DNA from: Salinicola endophyticus | GTDB lineage: Bacteria; Pseudomonadota; Gammaproteobacteria; Pseudomonadales; Halomonadaceae | NCBI RefSeq assembly: GCF_040536835.1 | Contig: NZ_CP159578.1 | Coordinates: 1 to 64,000, forward strand | Direction: 5' to 3' | Length of the DNA: 64,000 nucleotides | In this document: positions 1-10,374 of the stretch, piece by piece | Numbering within the stretch: position 1 is the stretch's first letter | Layout: each line of letters opens with the position of its first letter | Notes under the pieces: generated by a model | What the model was told of the DNA's origin: nothing | The model's input: only the letters and a program-made list of their open reading frames with translations | The model's database searches: none | Position numbers and translations under genes: made by a program

Positions 1-281
1 GCGTTGTCACGGGCCTCTTCGACGATCTGATTGGCCCGCTTGTTGGCCTGTTCGAGGATCTGCTGCGCCTGCTCCTTGCTCTCCTTGAGCGTCTCTTCGG
101 CTTTTTCCTGAGCCACTTCGAGATCGCGGGTAGCACGGCTGGCCGCATCCAGACCGTCGGCGATCTTCTTCTGTCGTTCCTGCAGCGCCTGCATGACCGG
201 CGGCCATACATACTTCATGCAGAACCAGACGAAGACCGCAAAGGCAATGGCCTGACCAATCAGTGTAAGGTTCAGATTCAC
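1..281 (-). CDS. atpF: ATP synthase F0 subunit b (5' part, runs off the left edge)
   Basis: This is the N-terminal 93 residues of the F0 peripheral-stalk subunit that links the membrane sector to F1. The protein opens with one membrane helix (about residues 4-25, ending in FCMKYVWPP), followed by a long charged helix rich in Q, E, K and A ([14 protein letters not shown], then alternating KE/QA), as expected of the b-subunit dimer stalk. The start is a GTG preceded by GAGAGGTG at good spacing; no ATG fits the conserved N-terminus. It lies 69 bp downstream of atpE in the leftward operon order I-B-E-F. The rest of the gene and the F1 genes lie outside the window. Identification is secure. Confidence 0.93.
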   Translation of the reverse strand, partial: MNLNLTLIGQAIAFAVFVWFCMKYVWPPVMQALQERQKKIADGLDAASRATRDLEVAQEKAEETLKESKEQAQQILEQANKRANQIVEEARDN

Positions 282-350
282 GCCAGCACCTCTCGCGTCA
301 CAAGTTTGGGGTTAAGGTCACCGCGGCCACACGGGCCGTAGACGGCGACG

Positions 351-614
<264 letters not shown>

Positions 615-666
615 TCAGTCAGTCTTGCAGTCGAGTTTACGGGTTAGGGGTTGAAGGAAACGCGTC

Positions 667-1536
<870 letters not shown>

Positions 1537-1947
1537 TCAGCCTCGAGATTGAATGTGTGACGGACGGCGCAGCAGCCAGGGCCCCAGCCACTGCAGCAGC
1601 AGCGTCAGCACATAAGCGCCAAAGAAGAAAGCGGGGTTTGAGGGGGGCACGGCCACGAACACCAGCGTAAACAGTGCCGCCGTCAAACCGAACTTGCCGG
1701 CCTCGGCGTGGTAGAAGCTCTTGACGATGTATCGCGCCTGCCCCGCTCCCTGGTAGCGGAAGGCGCGCCAAGCGAAGAAGGCACTGGGCACGGCCGCGAC
1801 GAGCCCACCGCACAAAAGCGATAGCGCCACGCCCTGCCCCAGGACGCCCCAGGCGATCAGGGCCATGCCCATCACGCCGCCGAACTGCACGAGAATCATC
1901 GCCGCAATGCGCGGTCTAGGAAGCCTGGCCGGTGCCCTTGATTGCAT
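1537..1947 (-). CDS. atpI: ATP synthase subunit I (AtpI)
   Basis: This small (136 residue) membrane protein heads the atp operon. Family members help c-ring assembly or ion supply and are usually dispensable. It shows four hydrophobic helices: MILVQFGGVMGMALIAWG, an adjacent GLVAAVPSAFFAWRAF stretch and two near the C-terminus ending in LQWLGPWLLRR. The segment RYIVKSFYHAEAGKFGLTAA is typical of AtpI. The frame stays open upstream to 2112, but the start at MQSRAPARLP is chosen because the upstream part is arginine-rich and overlaps a TATAAT promoter. Identity rests on fold, motif and operon position. Confidence 0.88.
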   Translation of the reverse strand: MQSRAPARLPRPRIAAMILVQFGGVMGMALIAWGVLGQGVALSLLCGGLVAAVPSAFFAWRAFRYQGAGQARYIVKSFYHAEAGKFGLTAALFTLVFVAVPPSNPAFFFGAYVLTLLLQWLGPWLLRRPSHIQSRG

Positions 1948-2025
1948 GGCGTCGGTCTCGCCGTTGATTCTGAATGCGTATTTTGTCGTCGCTGCGTTCG
2001 GCGTGCGCCTGGCAAACCTCGGCGG

Positions 2026-2054
2026 ATTATAGAGAAGCGGCCATGCCGCATCAA
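2026..2054 (-). promoter_or_regulatory. Sigma-70 promoter of the atp operon
   Basis: Read on the minus strand there is a TTGATG -35 hexamer (2054-2049), a 17 bp spacer and a perfect TATAAT -10 hexamer (2031-2026). Transcription would begin near 2019, about 70 bp before the atpI start. It is the best consensus promoter seen in this part of the window and fits housekeeping expression of ATP synthase. Confidence 0.8.
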
Positions 2055-2168
2055 CCGAACCTGCACCGATCTGAGGCGTCCTGCGCGAAAAACGATCACG
2101 AAAAGTGCGCAAATTCCATTATCGCGCTAAACGTTTTCGCCCCGAAGCGCCTTGCCAGCGCGCAGGCT

Positions 2169-3080
2169 TCAGCGGATGTGCCCGAGAATGCCGTCGAGCT
2201 CGTCGAGGCTGGTGTAGCGAATGGTGACCCGCCCCTTGCCCGAGGCGTTGTGATGAATCTTGACCGGCGCACCGAGCAAGTCGGCGAGGCGATTCTCGAG
2301 CCGCCCCACGTCCGCCGGCGGGCGCTTGTCGTCGGGCTTCTTGCGCCCCTCGGTGATCTGTTTCACCAGCGCCTCGGTCTGACGCACGGTGAGCTCCCGC
2401 GACACCACCTCGTGGGCGGCCTGGCGCTGCTTGGCCGCGGATAGGCTGAGCAGAGCGCGGGCATGGCCCATGTCGAGATCGCCACGCTCGAGCAGCGTCT
2501 GCACGTGCGGGTCCAGCGCCAGCAGACGCAGCAGGTTGGCGACCTGGGCGCGCGAGCGGCCGACCGCATCGGCGACCTGCTGCTGGGTCAGCTCGAACTC
2601 GTCGAGCAGACGCTTGAGTGCCATCGCCTCCTCGACCGGATTGAGATTCTCGCGCTGGATGTTCTCGATCAGCGCCAGCGCCAGCGCGACCTCGTCGCTG
2701 ACCTCGCGGATCACCGCCGGGATGGTCTCCAGCTCGGCCAGCTGGGAGGCGCGCCAGCGGCGCTCGCCGGCGATGATCTCGTAGCGCTCGGCACCGATCT
2801 GGCGCACCACGATCGGCTGCATCACGCCCTGGGCGCGGATCGAGTCGGCCAGCTCTTCGAGCGCTTCCGGCTGGATATCGCGGCGCGGCTGATACTTGCC
2901 ACGGCTGAGCTGACGCAGCGGCAGGCGTTCGAGCCGCTCACCGCTGCCCTCGCCCGCCGGCAGCGCCTGGGCCGGCGCGGCGTCGGCGGCGCTCTCGGTC
3001 ACGCTGCCGTCGCGGCGCCGGGCACCCGAACCGATCAGGGCATCGAGCCCGCGTCCCAGCGGACGTTTGCGCGTCGTCAT
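2169..3080 (-). CDS. parB: Chromosome partitioning protein ParB
   Basis: This 303-residue CTP-dependent DNA clamp loads at parS and spreads. The N-terminus (RPLGRGLDALIG) contacts ParA. The CTPase signature includes AGERRWRAS near residue 105 and the ENIQRENLNPVEEA box near 137. A helix-turn-helix follows (LTQQQVADAVGRSRAQVANL), then a C-terminal dimerisation segment ending in LDELDGILGHI. It starts at an ATG preceded by GAGGAACACGCC, 25 bp after parA. Its likely targets are the five parS sites between 48.5 and 52.1 kb. Family and context agree. Confidence 0.96.
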   Translation of the reverse strand: MTTRKRPLGRGLDALIGSGARRRDGSVTESAADAAPAQALPAGEGSGERLERLPLRQLSRGKYQPRRDIQPEALEELADSIRAQGVMQPIVVRQIGAERYEIIAGERRWRASQLAELETIPAVIREVSDEVALALALIENIQRENLNPVEEAMALKRLLDEFELTQQQVADAVGRSRAQVANLLRLLALDPHVQTLLERGDLDMGHARALLSLSAAKQRQAAHEVVSRELTVRQTEALVKQITEGRKKPDDKRPPADVGRLENRLADLLGAPVKIHHNASGKGRVTIRYTSLDELDGILGHIR

Positions 3081-3105
3081 GGCGTGTTCCTCGCAGAGAT
3101 CATCA

Positions 3106-3873
3106 TTACAGCGCCAGGCGGCGAATCAGTTCCTTGGCCAGCACGCGATGCGCCTGGCTGCCCCGCGACAGGCGGGCGTACTTGGTGACCGGCAGCCCGT
3201 GGCTGGGCGCTTCGGCGACGCGCACATTGCGCGGAATGGTGGCCTTGAGCAGCGAGTCGCCGAAATATTGACCGAGCTGCTTGCTGACGTCCCGCGTCAG
3301 GCTGTTGCGCGGGTCGAACATGGTGCGCACGATGCCGAAGATCTCGAGGTTGGGGTTCACGCTCTCCTGGATCTGCTCGACGGTATCGAGCAGCGCCGAG
3401 AGCCCTTCGAGGGCATAGAACTCGCACTGCACCGGGATCAGCACGCCGTTGGCCGCGGTCAGGGCGTTGACGGTGAGCATATTGAGCGACGGCGGGCAGT
3501 CGATGATCACCACGTCGTAGTCCGAGGCCACGCTGTCGATCGCCCGGGTCAGCACCCGCTCACGACCGTCGCGGTCGAGCAGGTCGACCTCGGCGGCGGT
3601 GAGATCGCCGTTGCCCGGCAGCAGCGCATAGCCGGCCACGGCGCAGTCGACGATCACCTCGGCGGCGCTCTTGTCGCCCAGCAGAACGTCGAGCACGCTG
3701 CCGTCGAGATCGTGCTTGTCGACGCCGCTACCCATGGTGGCGTGGCCCTGCGGGTCGAGATCGATCAGCAGCACGCGGCGGTCGAGCGCCGCCAGGCAGG
3801 CCGCCAGATTGACCGCGGTGGTGGTCTTGCCGACGCCGCCCTTCTGGTTGGTCAAGGCGATGATTCTGGTCAC
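3106..3873 (-). CDS. parA: Chromosome partitioning ATPase ParA (Soj)
   Basis: This 255-residue deviant Walker-type ATPase drives origin segregation. The deviant Walker A KGGVGKTT is at residues 11-18, Walker A' is DLDPQGHAT near 39, and Walker B is VVIIDCPPSL near 120. The C-terminal RLSRGSQAHRVLAKEL matches chromosomal ParA/Soj. The short length, without an N-terminal HTH, marks it as chromosomal rather than plasmid type. The start is a GTG with AAGGGAG upstream. It follows rsmG after 48 bp, in the order mnmG-rsmG-parA-parB. Confidence 0.96.
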   Translation of the reverse strand: MTRIIALTNQKGGVGKTTTAVNLAACLAALDRRVLLIDLDPQGHATMGSGVDKHDLDGSVLDVLLGDKSAAEVIVDCAVAGYALLPGNGDLTAAEVDLLDRDGRERVLTRAIDSVASDYDVVIIDCPPSLNMLTVNALTAANGVLIPVQCEFYALEGLSALLDTVEQIQESVNPNLEIFGIVRTMFDPRNSLTRDVSKQLGQYFGDSLLKATIPRNVRVAEAPSHGLPVTKYARLSRGSQAHRVLAKELIRRLAL

Positions 3874-3921
3874 TGGCGACTCCCTTCGTCGAAACTGCAG
3901 CGCAACGGCGATGCGCCGTCG

Positions 3922-4559
3922 CTATCGATCGCCGCCCGCGGCGCGGCGCAGCCGCAAAAGCTGGCGTTCGGCCCCGTCGAGCCCCGGCACCTCGAGCGCC
4001 TGACGGGTCTCGATGCTCACCCCGGCGGGCAGCGCCTCGCGCTCGTCCGCCTCGAGGCCACCCTTCATCGCCAGCCACTCGCCGTCGGCCGCCAGCAGCG
4101 GCTCGGTCAGGCCGACGAAATCGCCCAGTGCGGCGAAGGCGCGCGAGATGATCTGGTCGTACTCGCCGCTGAAGGCCTCCACCCGATGCTGCGCGCAGGT
4201 GACGTTGTCGAGCCCCAGCTCCATCACCGCCTGGCGCTGGAAGCGGACCTTCTTGCCGTTGCTGTCGAGCAGTGTGACCGCCAGCTGCGGGTCGAGAATG
4301 GCCAGCACCAGACCGGGGAAGCCGGGGCCGGCGCCGACATCCAGAAGCCGCGGACCGCGCACCGCGAAGGCCACGCTGGCGCTGTCGAGCAGATGCCGCG
4401 CGACCATGGCCTCGGGCTCGCGCACTGCGGTGAGGTTATAGGCGCGGTTCCACTTGTGCAACAGCCCCAGCAGCGCCAGCAGCCGCTGGCGCTGGGCGGC
4501 GTCGACGGCCACTTCGAGCGCCGCCAGACCCTGGTCGAGAATGCGTTCGCAGGCCGGGG

Positions 4560-4563
<4 letters not shown>
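3922..4563 (-). CDS. rsmG: 16S rRNA (guanine527-N7)-methyltransferase RsmG
   Basis: The 213-residue protein (formerly GidB) methylates G527 of 16S rRNA using S-adenosylmethionine. The SAM-binding motif I is [17 protein letters not shown] near residues 70-86, and the N-terminal [24 protein letters not shown] is the RsmG hallmark. Its ATG overlaps the mnmG stop (ATGA, 4 bp), indicating translational coupling. Loss of this enzyme gives low-level streptomycin resistance in other bacteria. Nothing unusual is visible. Confidence 0.96.
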
Positions 4564-6455
<1,892 letters not shown>

Positions 6456-6585
6456 AGTCCACCTCGTTGAGTGCTCGAACCGGCACCCGACAGTGAATGA
6501 ATCTCGAAATGGCTGCCCGGCGGGATTGTTGACTCGGAGTCAAGGATCCCGCCGGCAGCGGCGACCGGAGTCGCGAAAGCCGCCC

Positions 6586-6614
6586 AGTATAAACGTCCTG
6601 TGGGTAACCGTCAG
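6586..6614 (-). promoter_or_regulatory. Putative mnmG promoter overlapping a DnaA-box-like site
   Basis: On the minus strand there is a CTGACG -35 (6614-6609), a 17 bp spacer and a TATACT -10 (6591-6586), 131 bp before the mnmG start. The spacer contains TTACCCACA (6607-6599), one mismatch from the DnaA box consensus TTATNCACA. Transcription from here would run away from the AT-rich origin-like stretch, as gidA transcription does in E. coli. This is a sequence match only. Confidence 0.55.
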
Positions 6615-6990
6615 GGGTTTTCCACACCGAGTGGCGGTGTCAGCCAGACCACAGAGGCATTACTAAAAAAATAAAGAAAAATAGAAAAGAAGTTCTGTAG
6701 TGATGGTTACTACTGGTGTGGACATATTTTGTGGACAAGCAGATTTTCTCTATAGAAAACATTTGCTTGGATTGTTATCGAAAGCATTGAAAAGCACTGA
6801 TGAGGCTGCTGACAGACAGCGCTCAAGCTGTGGACGAAAAGCGGCTTTATACACAGCGCCAGCGACTCAGCGCTTGTCCACCGCTGCATACGCCTGCTGT
6901 CACCGTGACGGTCCCCAGCATGGACATCGCGCTGAAGGACACGCCCGACGCGGGCTGGGTCCAGATAGGCCAAAAAACTATCCACAGGCG
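6595..6990. other. AT-rich, DnaA-box-bearing region upstream of mnmG (second origin-like region)
   Basis: The ~800 bp between mnmG and glnQ (6456-7254) shows no convincing gene. Within it is a run of DnaA-box-like nonamers: TTATACACA at 6847-6855 (perfect), TTTTCCACA at 6618-6626, and one-mismatch copies at 6599-6607, 6730-6738 (minus strand) and 6978-6986. A strikingly AT-rich segment (6658-6790) contains A-tracts such as CTAAAAAAATAAAG and could serve as an unwinding element. An E. coli-type oriC also lies beside mnmG. The stronger candidate origin is at 34.2-34.6 kb, so this may be an ancestral, secondary or vestigial origin. Confidence 0.5.
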
Positions 6991-7204
6991 GAAAAAACCG
7001 CTCGGGATAACCTTTCTGGCGCTATGGCGTGCAGATCTCGAGACGATTCGAAGGGGATTCGGGGGTGATGCCGAGAGGAATCCGGCGCCCATCGTCAGAG
7101 GGTTTGGAAATGGGCTTCAAGGGGGTGGGGTCATGACGCGAAGACAGAGCGGCGACAGGAGCCGCAGCCAGCCAGGGGCTCGTGAGAGACGGTCGAAGCT
7201 AGCG

Positions 7205-7236
7205 AGAACGGGCCACCGTCGGGGTGGCCCCGTTCT
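7205..7236 (-). terminator. Hairpin terminator downstream of glnQ
   Basis: The arms at 7205-7217 and 7223-7236 pair almost perfectly (AGAACGGG with CCCGTTCT, CCACC with GGTGG, one bulged C) around a 5 nt loop, 19 bp beyond the glnQ stop. There is no T-run on the minus strand, so termination strength is uncertain. Confidence 0.6.
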
Positions 7237-7254
7237 TGCCGGATGGGGCGTGGT

Positions 7255-8031
7255 TCAGTGTTTCAACACGCGGGAAAGGAAAGCGCGGGTGCGCTCGTGC
7301 TGGGGGTCGTCGAAGACCGCTTCCGGTTTTCCCTGCTCGACGATCTCACCGCCGTGTACGAACACCACGCGGTCGGCAACTTCACGCGCGAAGCCCATTT
7401 CATGGGTCACGATCATCATGGTCATGCCATCCTTGGCCAGTTCGCGCATGGCATCCAGGACTTCGCCGATCATCTCCGGATCCAGCGCCGAGGTGGGCTC
7501 GTCGAACAGCATCAACCGCGGCTCCATGGCCAGTGCCCGGGCCAGCGCCACGCGCTGCTGCTGGCCGCCGGAGAGCTGGCTGGGGTACTTGTCGGCCTGA
7601 TCGGCGATCCCGACGCGCTCGAGCAGGCGCTCGGCGGTGGTGTTGGCCTGCCGGCGCGACCAGCCACGCACCTTGCGCGGGGCCAGGGTCACGTTGTCGC
7701 GAATCGACAGGTGAGGGAACAGGTTGAACTGCTGGAACACCATGCCGACCTCGGTGCGTACCGCCTGCAGCGATTTGCCGCTGGCGCCGTGGGGGGCCAG
7801 GGTCTTGCCGTCGACCTCGATACGCCCGGACTGGAACGGCTCCAGCCCGTTGACGCAGCGGATCAGGGTCGACTTGCCCGAACCGCTGGCACCGATGATC
7901 ACCACCACCTCGCCCGGGGCTACGCTGAGGTCGATGTCGCGCATCACGTGCAGTTCGCCGAAGTGCTTGTTGACCTTGTCGAGGCGCACGATCGGCGTCG
8001 CGTCGCGCTGGATCTGCTTGTCGTCTTTCAT
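7255..8031 (-). CDS. glnQ: Polar amino-acid (glutamine-type) ABC transporter, ATP-binding subunit
   Basis: This 258-residue cytoplasmic ATPase powers a PAAT-family importer. Walker [10 protein letters not shown] is at residues 47-55, the Q-loop is in [11 protein letters not shown] near 98, the ABC signature LSGGQQQR is at 153-160, Walker B is [13 protein letters not shown] at 173-185, and the switch histidine is in VTHEMGFA near 210. The frame stays open upstream into the permease gene, but the ATG at 8031 overlaps the permease stop (ATGA) and begins the conserved domain. The operon order glnH-glnP-glnQ and the close resemblance of the binding protein to GlnH suggest glutamine as substrate. 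Substrate assignment is inferred. Confidence 0.88.
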   Translation of the reverse strand: MKDDKQIQRDATPIVRLDKVNKHFGELHVMRDIDLSVAPGEVVVIIGASGSGKSTLIRCVNGLEPFQSGRIEVDGKTLAPHGASGKSLQAVRTEVGMVFQQFNLFPHLSIRDNVTLAPRKVRGWSRRQANTTAERLLERVGIADQADKYPSQLSGGQQQRVALARALAMEPRLMLFDEPTSALDPEMIGEVLDAMRELAKDGMTMMIVTHEMGFAREVADRVVFVHGGEIVEQGKPEAVFDDPQHERTRAFLSRVLKH

Positions 8032-8696
8032 CCCACCAGCCCCTTGCGTTCGAGCAGACTCAGAGCCATCGACAGGCTCAGGGTGATCGCCAGATAGAGA
8101 AGCGCGATCATGAAGTAGACCTCCAGCGCGGTGAAGGTCTGGGCGATGTAGACCTGACCCTGGCGCACCAGCTCGCCGACCCCGATCACCGAGAACAGCG
8201 AGGTGTCCTTGATGCTGACGATGCCCTGGTTGCCGAGGGCCGGGATCATGCGCCGCAGCGCCTGGGGCCAGATGATGTACTGGAACGTCTGAGTCGCGGA
8301 GAGGCCCAGCGACAGCCCCGCCTCGCGCTGGCCGCGCTCGATCGACTGCACGCCACCGCGCACGATCTCCGAGATATAGGCCCCGGCGTTGAGCGCGATG
8401 GCAGCGATCCCTGCGGTGAGCGCATCGATCGGCCCGCCCAGCAGGGTCGGCAGCCCGTAGAAGATGAACAGCACCTGGACCAGTACCGGGGTACCGCGGA
8501 ACACTTCGATATAGAAGACGGCGGGATAGCGCAGCCAGCGGCTGGGGGCGATGCGCATCAGACCGAAGAGCATGCCGATGACGAAACCGATGGCCAGGCC
8601 ACCGAAGGAGATCAGCAGGGTATAGGGCACACCCTTGAGCAGATAGGGCAGGGAGGCGATCGCCGCCTGCCAGTCGAACTGAAAATGCAGGTCCAC
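8028..8696 (-). CDS. glnP: Polar amino-acid (glutamine-type) ABC transporter permease
   Basis: The 222-residue inner-membrane subunit of a His/Glu/Gln importer has about five membrane helices. The EAA loop that docks the ATPase is at [21 protein letters not shown]. The N-terminal [13 protein letters not shown] and the [14 protein letters not shown] segment are characteristic of the HisM/GlnP family. I chose the GTG at 8696, which has GGAGACC about 9 bp upstream and gives family-typical length; the frame stays open to a GTG at 8747 that has no ribosome-binding site. It overlaps glnQ by 4 bp. Confidence 0.87.
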   Translation of the reverse strand: MDLHFQFDWQAAIASLPYLLKGVPYTLLISFGGLAIGFVIGMLFGLMRIAPSRWLRYPAVFYIEVFRGTPVLVQVLFIFYGLPTLLGGPIDALTAGIAAIALNAGAYISEIVRGGVQSIERGQREAGLSLGLSATQTFQYIIWPQALRRMIPALGNQGIVSIKDTSLFSVIGVGELVRQGQVYIAQTFTALEVYFMIALLYLAITLSLSMALSLLERKGLVG

Positions 8697-8771
8697 GAAA
8701 GAGGTCTCCGTCGAGCGGACGCCAGCGACGACCGACGCCGTCGCCACGCCGCAATATCAGGGCCCGAAGGC

Positions 8772-8799
8772 AGCGGGCCGGAGGTGTCTCCGGCCCGCT
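8772..8799 (-). promoter_or_regulatory. Stable stem-loop between glnH and glnP
   Basis: A perfect 12 bp stem (8772-8783 with 8788-8799) closes a GTGT loop in the 115 bp gap between glnH and glnP. No T-run follows on the transcribed strand, so it is unlikely to be a full terminator. Such intercistronic stems after a binding-protein gene usually protect the upstream mRNA, so that GlnH outnumbers the membrane subunits. That role is inferred. Confidence 0.65.
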
Positions 8800-8811
8800 C
8801 GGGATGCAGCG

Positions 8812-9585
8812 TTACTTGGCGTCCGGCGCCTTGCCGAACCACTTCTCGTAGATCTCGTCGTAGCTGCCGTCCTTGTGCATCGCGGCGAGCGCCTGATTGA
8901 CCGGCTCGACCCAGTCACTGCCCTTGGCCAGGGCGATGCCGTACTGCTGGCCTTCGTAGAGCGGGCCGACCGTCTCGACCCGACCCTTGCCCTTGGTCTG
9001 GGCGAAGTAGCCGACATTGGGGGCGTCGTAGAAGACCGCGTCGACATTGCCGCCCATCAGCGCCATGTACATGTCGGAGCTGCCCGGGTAGGGCGTGATC
9101 TCGGCCTTGTCGCCGAGCTGCTTCTGGAGGAAGTCGTAGCTGGTGGAGCCGATCTTGGTGCCGATGCGCTTGCCGGCGAGATCATCGAGTGTCTTCACTT
9201 CGCTACCATCCTTGACCAGGATGCGCAGGCCGGAGTCGTAGTAGGGATCGCTGAAGTCGACGATCTTCTGGCGTTCGTCGGTGATGGTGATGCCGGCGAT
9301 GGCCAGGTCGACGTTGCCGGTCTGTACCGCGGGGATGATGCCGTTGAAATCCATGGTCTTGAGATCGACGTCGAAGCCGGCGCGATCGGCGACTTCCTGC
9401 AGGATATCCATGTCGAACCCGACCATCTTGCCGCTGTCCTGATCCATCATCTCGAACGGGACGAAGCTGGGATCGGTGACGGCCTTGAGCGTGGTCTGCT
9501 GGGCGTTGGCCACGCCGCCGACGCCCAGGGAGAGCGCCAGGGCCGAGAGGGCCAGTGTCTTGCGGAGGCGAGCGTTGTTTTTCAT
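8812..9585 (-). CDS. glnH: Glutamine-type ABC transporter periplasmic binding protein
   Basis: The 257-residue precursor has a signal peptide (MKNNARLRK, a hydrophobic core, cleavage after VANA). The mature protein carries the PAAT-binding signatures DPSFVPFEM, GFDMDILQEVA and the GITITDERQKIVDFSDPYY block, plus YDEIYEKWFG at the C-terminus, all close to E. coli GlnH. The ATG at 9585 follows TTGAGGTC; an upstream in-frame start would spoil the signal peptide. Upstream are two inverted repeats, TGATTG/CAATCA (9602-9620) and CCTCAAG/CTTGAGG, which may be operator elements. Glutamine is the most likely ligand. Confidence 0.88.
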   Translation of the reverse strand: MKNNARLRKTLALSALALSLGVGGVANAQQTTLKAVTDPSFVPFEMMDQDSGKMVGFDMDILQEVADRAGFDVDLKTMDFNGIIPAVQTGNVDLAIAGITITDERQKIVDFSDPYYDSGLRILVKDGSEVKTLDDLAGKRIGTKIGSTSYDFLQKQLGDKAEITPYPGSSDMYMALMGGNVDAVFYDAPNVGYFAQTKGKGRVETVGPLYEGQQYGIALAKGSDWVEPVNQALAAMHKDGSYDEIYEKWFGKAPDAK

Positions 9586-9669
9586 GTAGACCTCAAGTGG
9601 TTGATTGAACAAAACAATCACTCACTACCTTGAGGAGGTCCGGGGCTAGCGTCAAGAGAGACGATGGGC

Positions 9670-9693
9670 GCGCGGCGGCGATACCCGCCGCGC
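9670..9693 (-). terminator. GC-rich hairpin downstream of erpA
   Basis: A 9 bp stem (GCGCGGCGG at 9670-9678, CCGCCGCGC at 9685-9693) with a 6 nt loop lies immediately after the erpA stop. The minus-strand sequence beyond it is pyrimidine-rich but lacks a clean T-run. It would separate erpA from glnH transcription. Confidence 0.5.
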
Positions 9694-9697
9694 CGGC

Positions 9698-10051
9698 TCA
9701 CACCGAGAAAGAAGCGCCGCAGCCGCAGGTGGACTGAGCGTTGGGATTCTTGACCAGAAAGCGGGCGCCGGCCAGGCCCTCTTCATAGTCGACGGTGGAG
9801 CCGACCAGATACTGATAGGAGAGCGCATCCACCACCAGGCTGACGCCGTCGTTGTCGATCACGGTGTCATCCTCGGCGAGCTGATCGGCGAGATCGAAGC
9901 CGTACTGAAAGCCGGAACAGCCGCCGCCGGTGACGTAGACCCGCAGCTTGAGGTCGGGGTTGTTCTCCGCCGCGATCAGCGCCTTGACCCGGCGGGCGGC
10001 GGCATCGGTGAAGAACATCGGGGTGGGAGCGAAGGACTCCACTGTACTCAT
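9698..10051 (-). CDS. erpA: Iron-sulfur cluster insertion protein ErpA (A-type carrier)
   Basis: This 117-residue A-type carrier delivers Fe-S clusters to apoproteins such as isoprenoid-synthesis enzymes. The three conserved cysteines are C45 ([11 protein letters not shown]) and the C-terminal pair C109 and C111 (STCGCGASF). The ATG at 10051 is preferred to an in-frame GTG two codons upstream because AGGG lies 9 bp from the ATG but only 3 bp from the GTG. It is monocistronic with its own promoter and is divergent from the CLC gene. ErpA rather than IscA is favoured by the [21 protein letters not shown] stretch and the lack of isc neighbours. Confidence 0.93.
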   Translation of the reverse strand: MSTVESFAPTPMFFTDAAARRVKALIAAENNPDLKLRVYVTGGGCSGFQYGFDLADQLAEDDTVIDNDGVSLVVDALSYQYLVGSTVDYEEGLAGARFLVKNPNAQSTCGCGASFSV

Positions 10052-10131
10052 CGTCACGTTCCCTGAGTGTCGGGGGTGCCGACCTCGTCGGTGGAAGGGT
10101 TGCGCAGGCCGGATCGCCTGTCTATGGGGCC

Positions 10132-10161
10132 ATTATCGTTAATACCCAGTAAAAGGGTCAA
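10132..10161 (-). promoter_or_regulatory. Sigma-70 promoter of erpA
   Basis: On the minus strand, TTGACC (10161-10156), an 18 bp spacer and GATAAT (10137-10132) form a good promoter about 80 bp upstream of erpA. The spacer includes TTTACTGGGTATTAAC. IscR control is known for erpA in E. coli, but I could not recognise a clear IscR site here. Confidence 0.65.
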
Positions 10162-10374
10162 CTTTGGCGCTGCCGCCAGGGCGCGAGATGATCGCGTCGC
10201 CGAGTGAGGGTGAGCGTGTATGATGTCATGACCGTTTCACGCTCGCACGGTGGCTGCCATCGGGTTGATGACAGGGCAGCCGATGACAGCTGGTCTACGA
10301 CAGAGTGACCGGTGAGCAGCCGACCGAGCGCAGGGCGGGCACTGGTCCAGGGTTTCAAGGAGAGCGGTTTGCGC

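Noticed and set aside
6700..7600. Overlapping open frames upstream of mnmG on the plus strand
   Set aside because: Composition and residues look random, they run across DnaA-box-like sites and partly into glnQ antisense.
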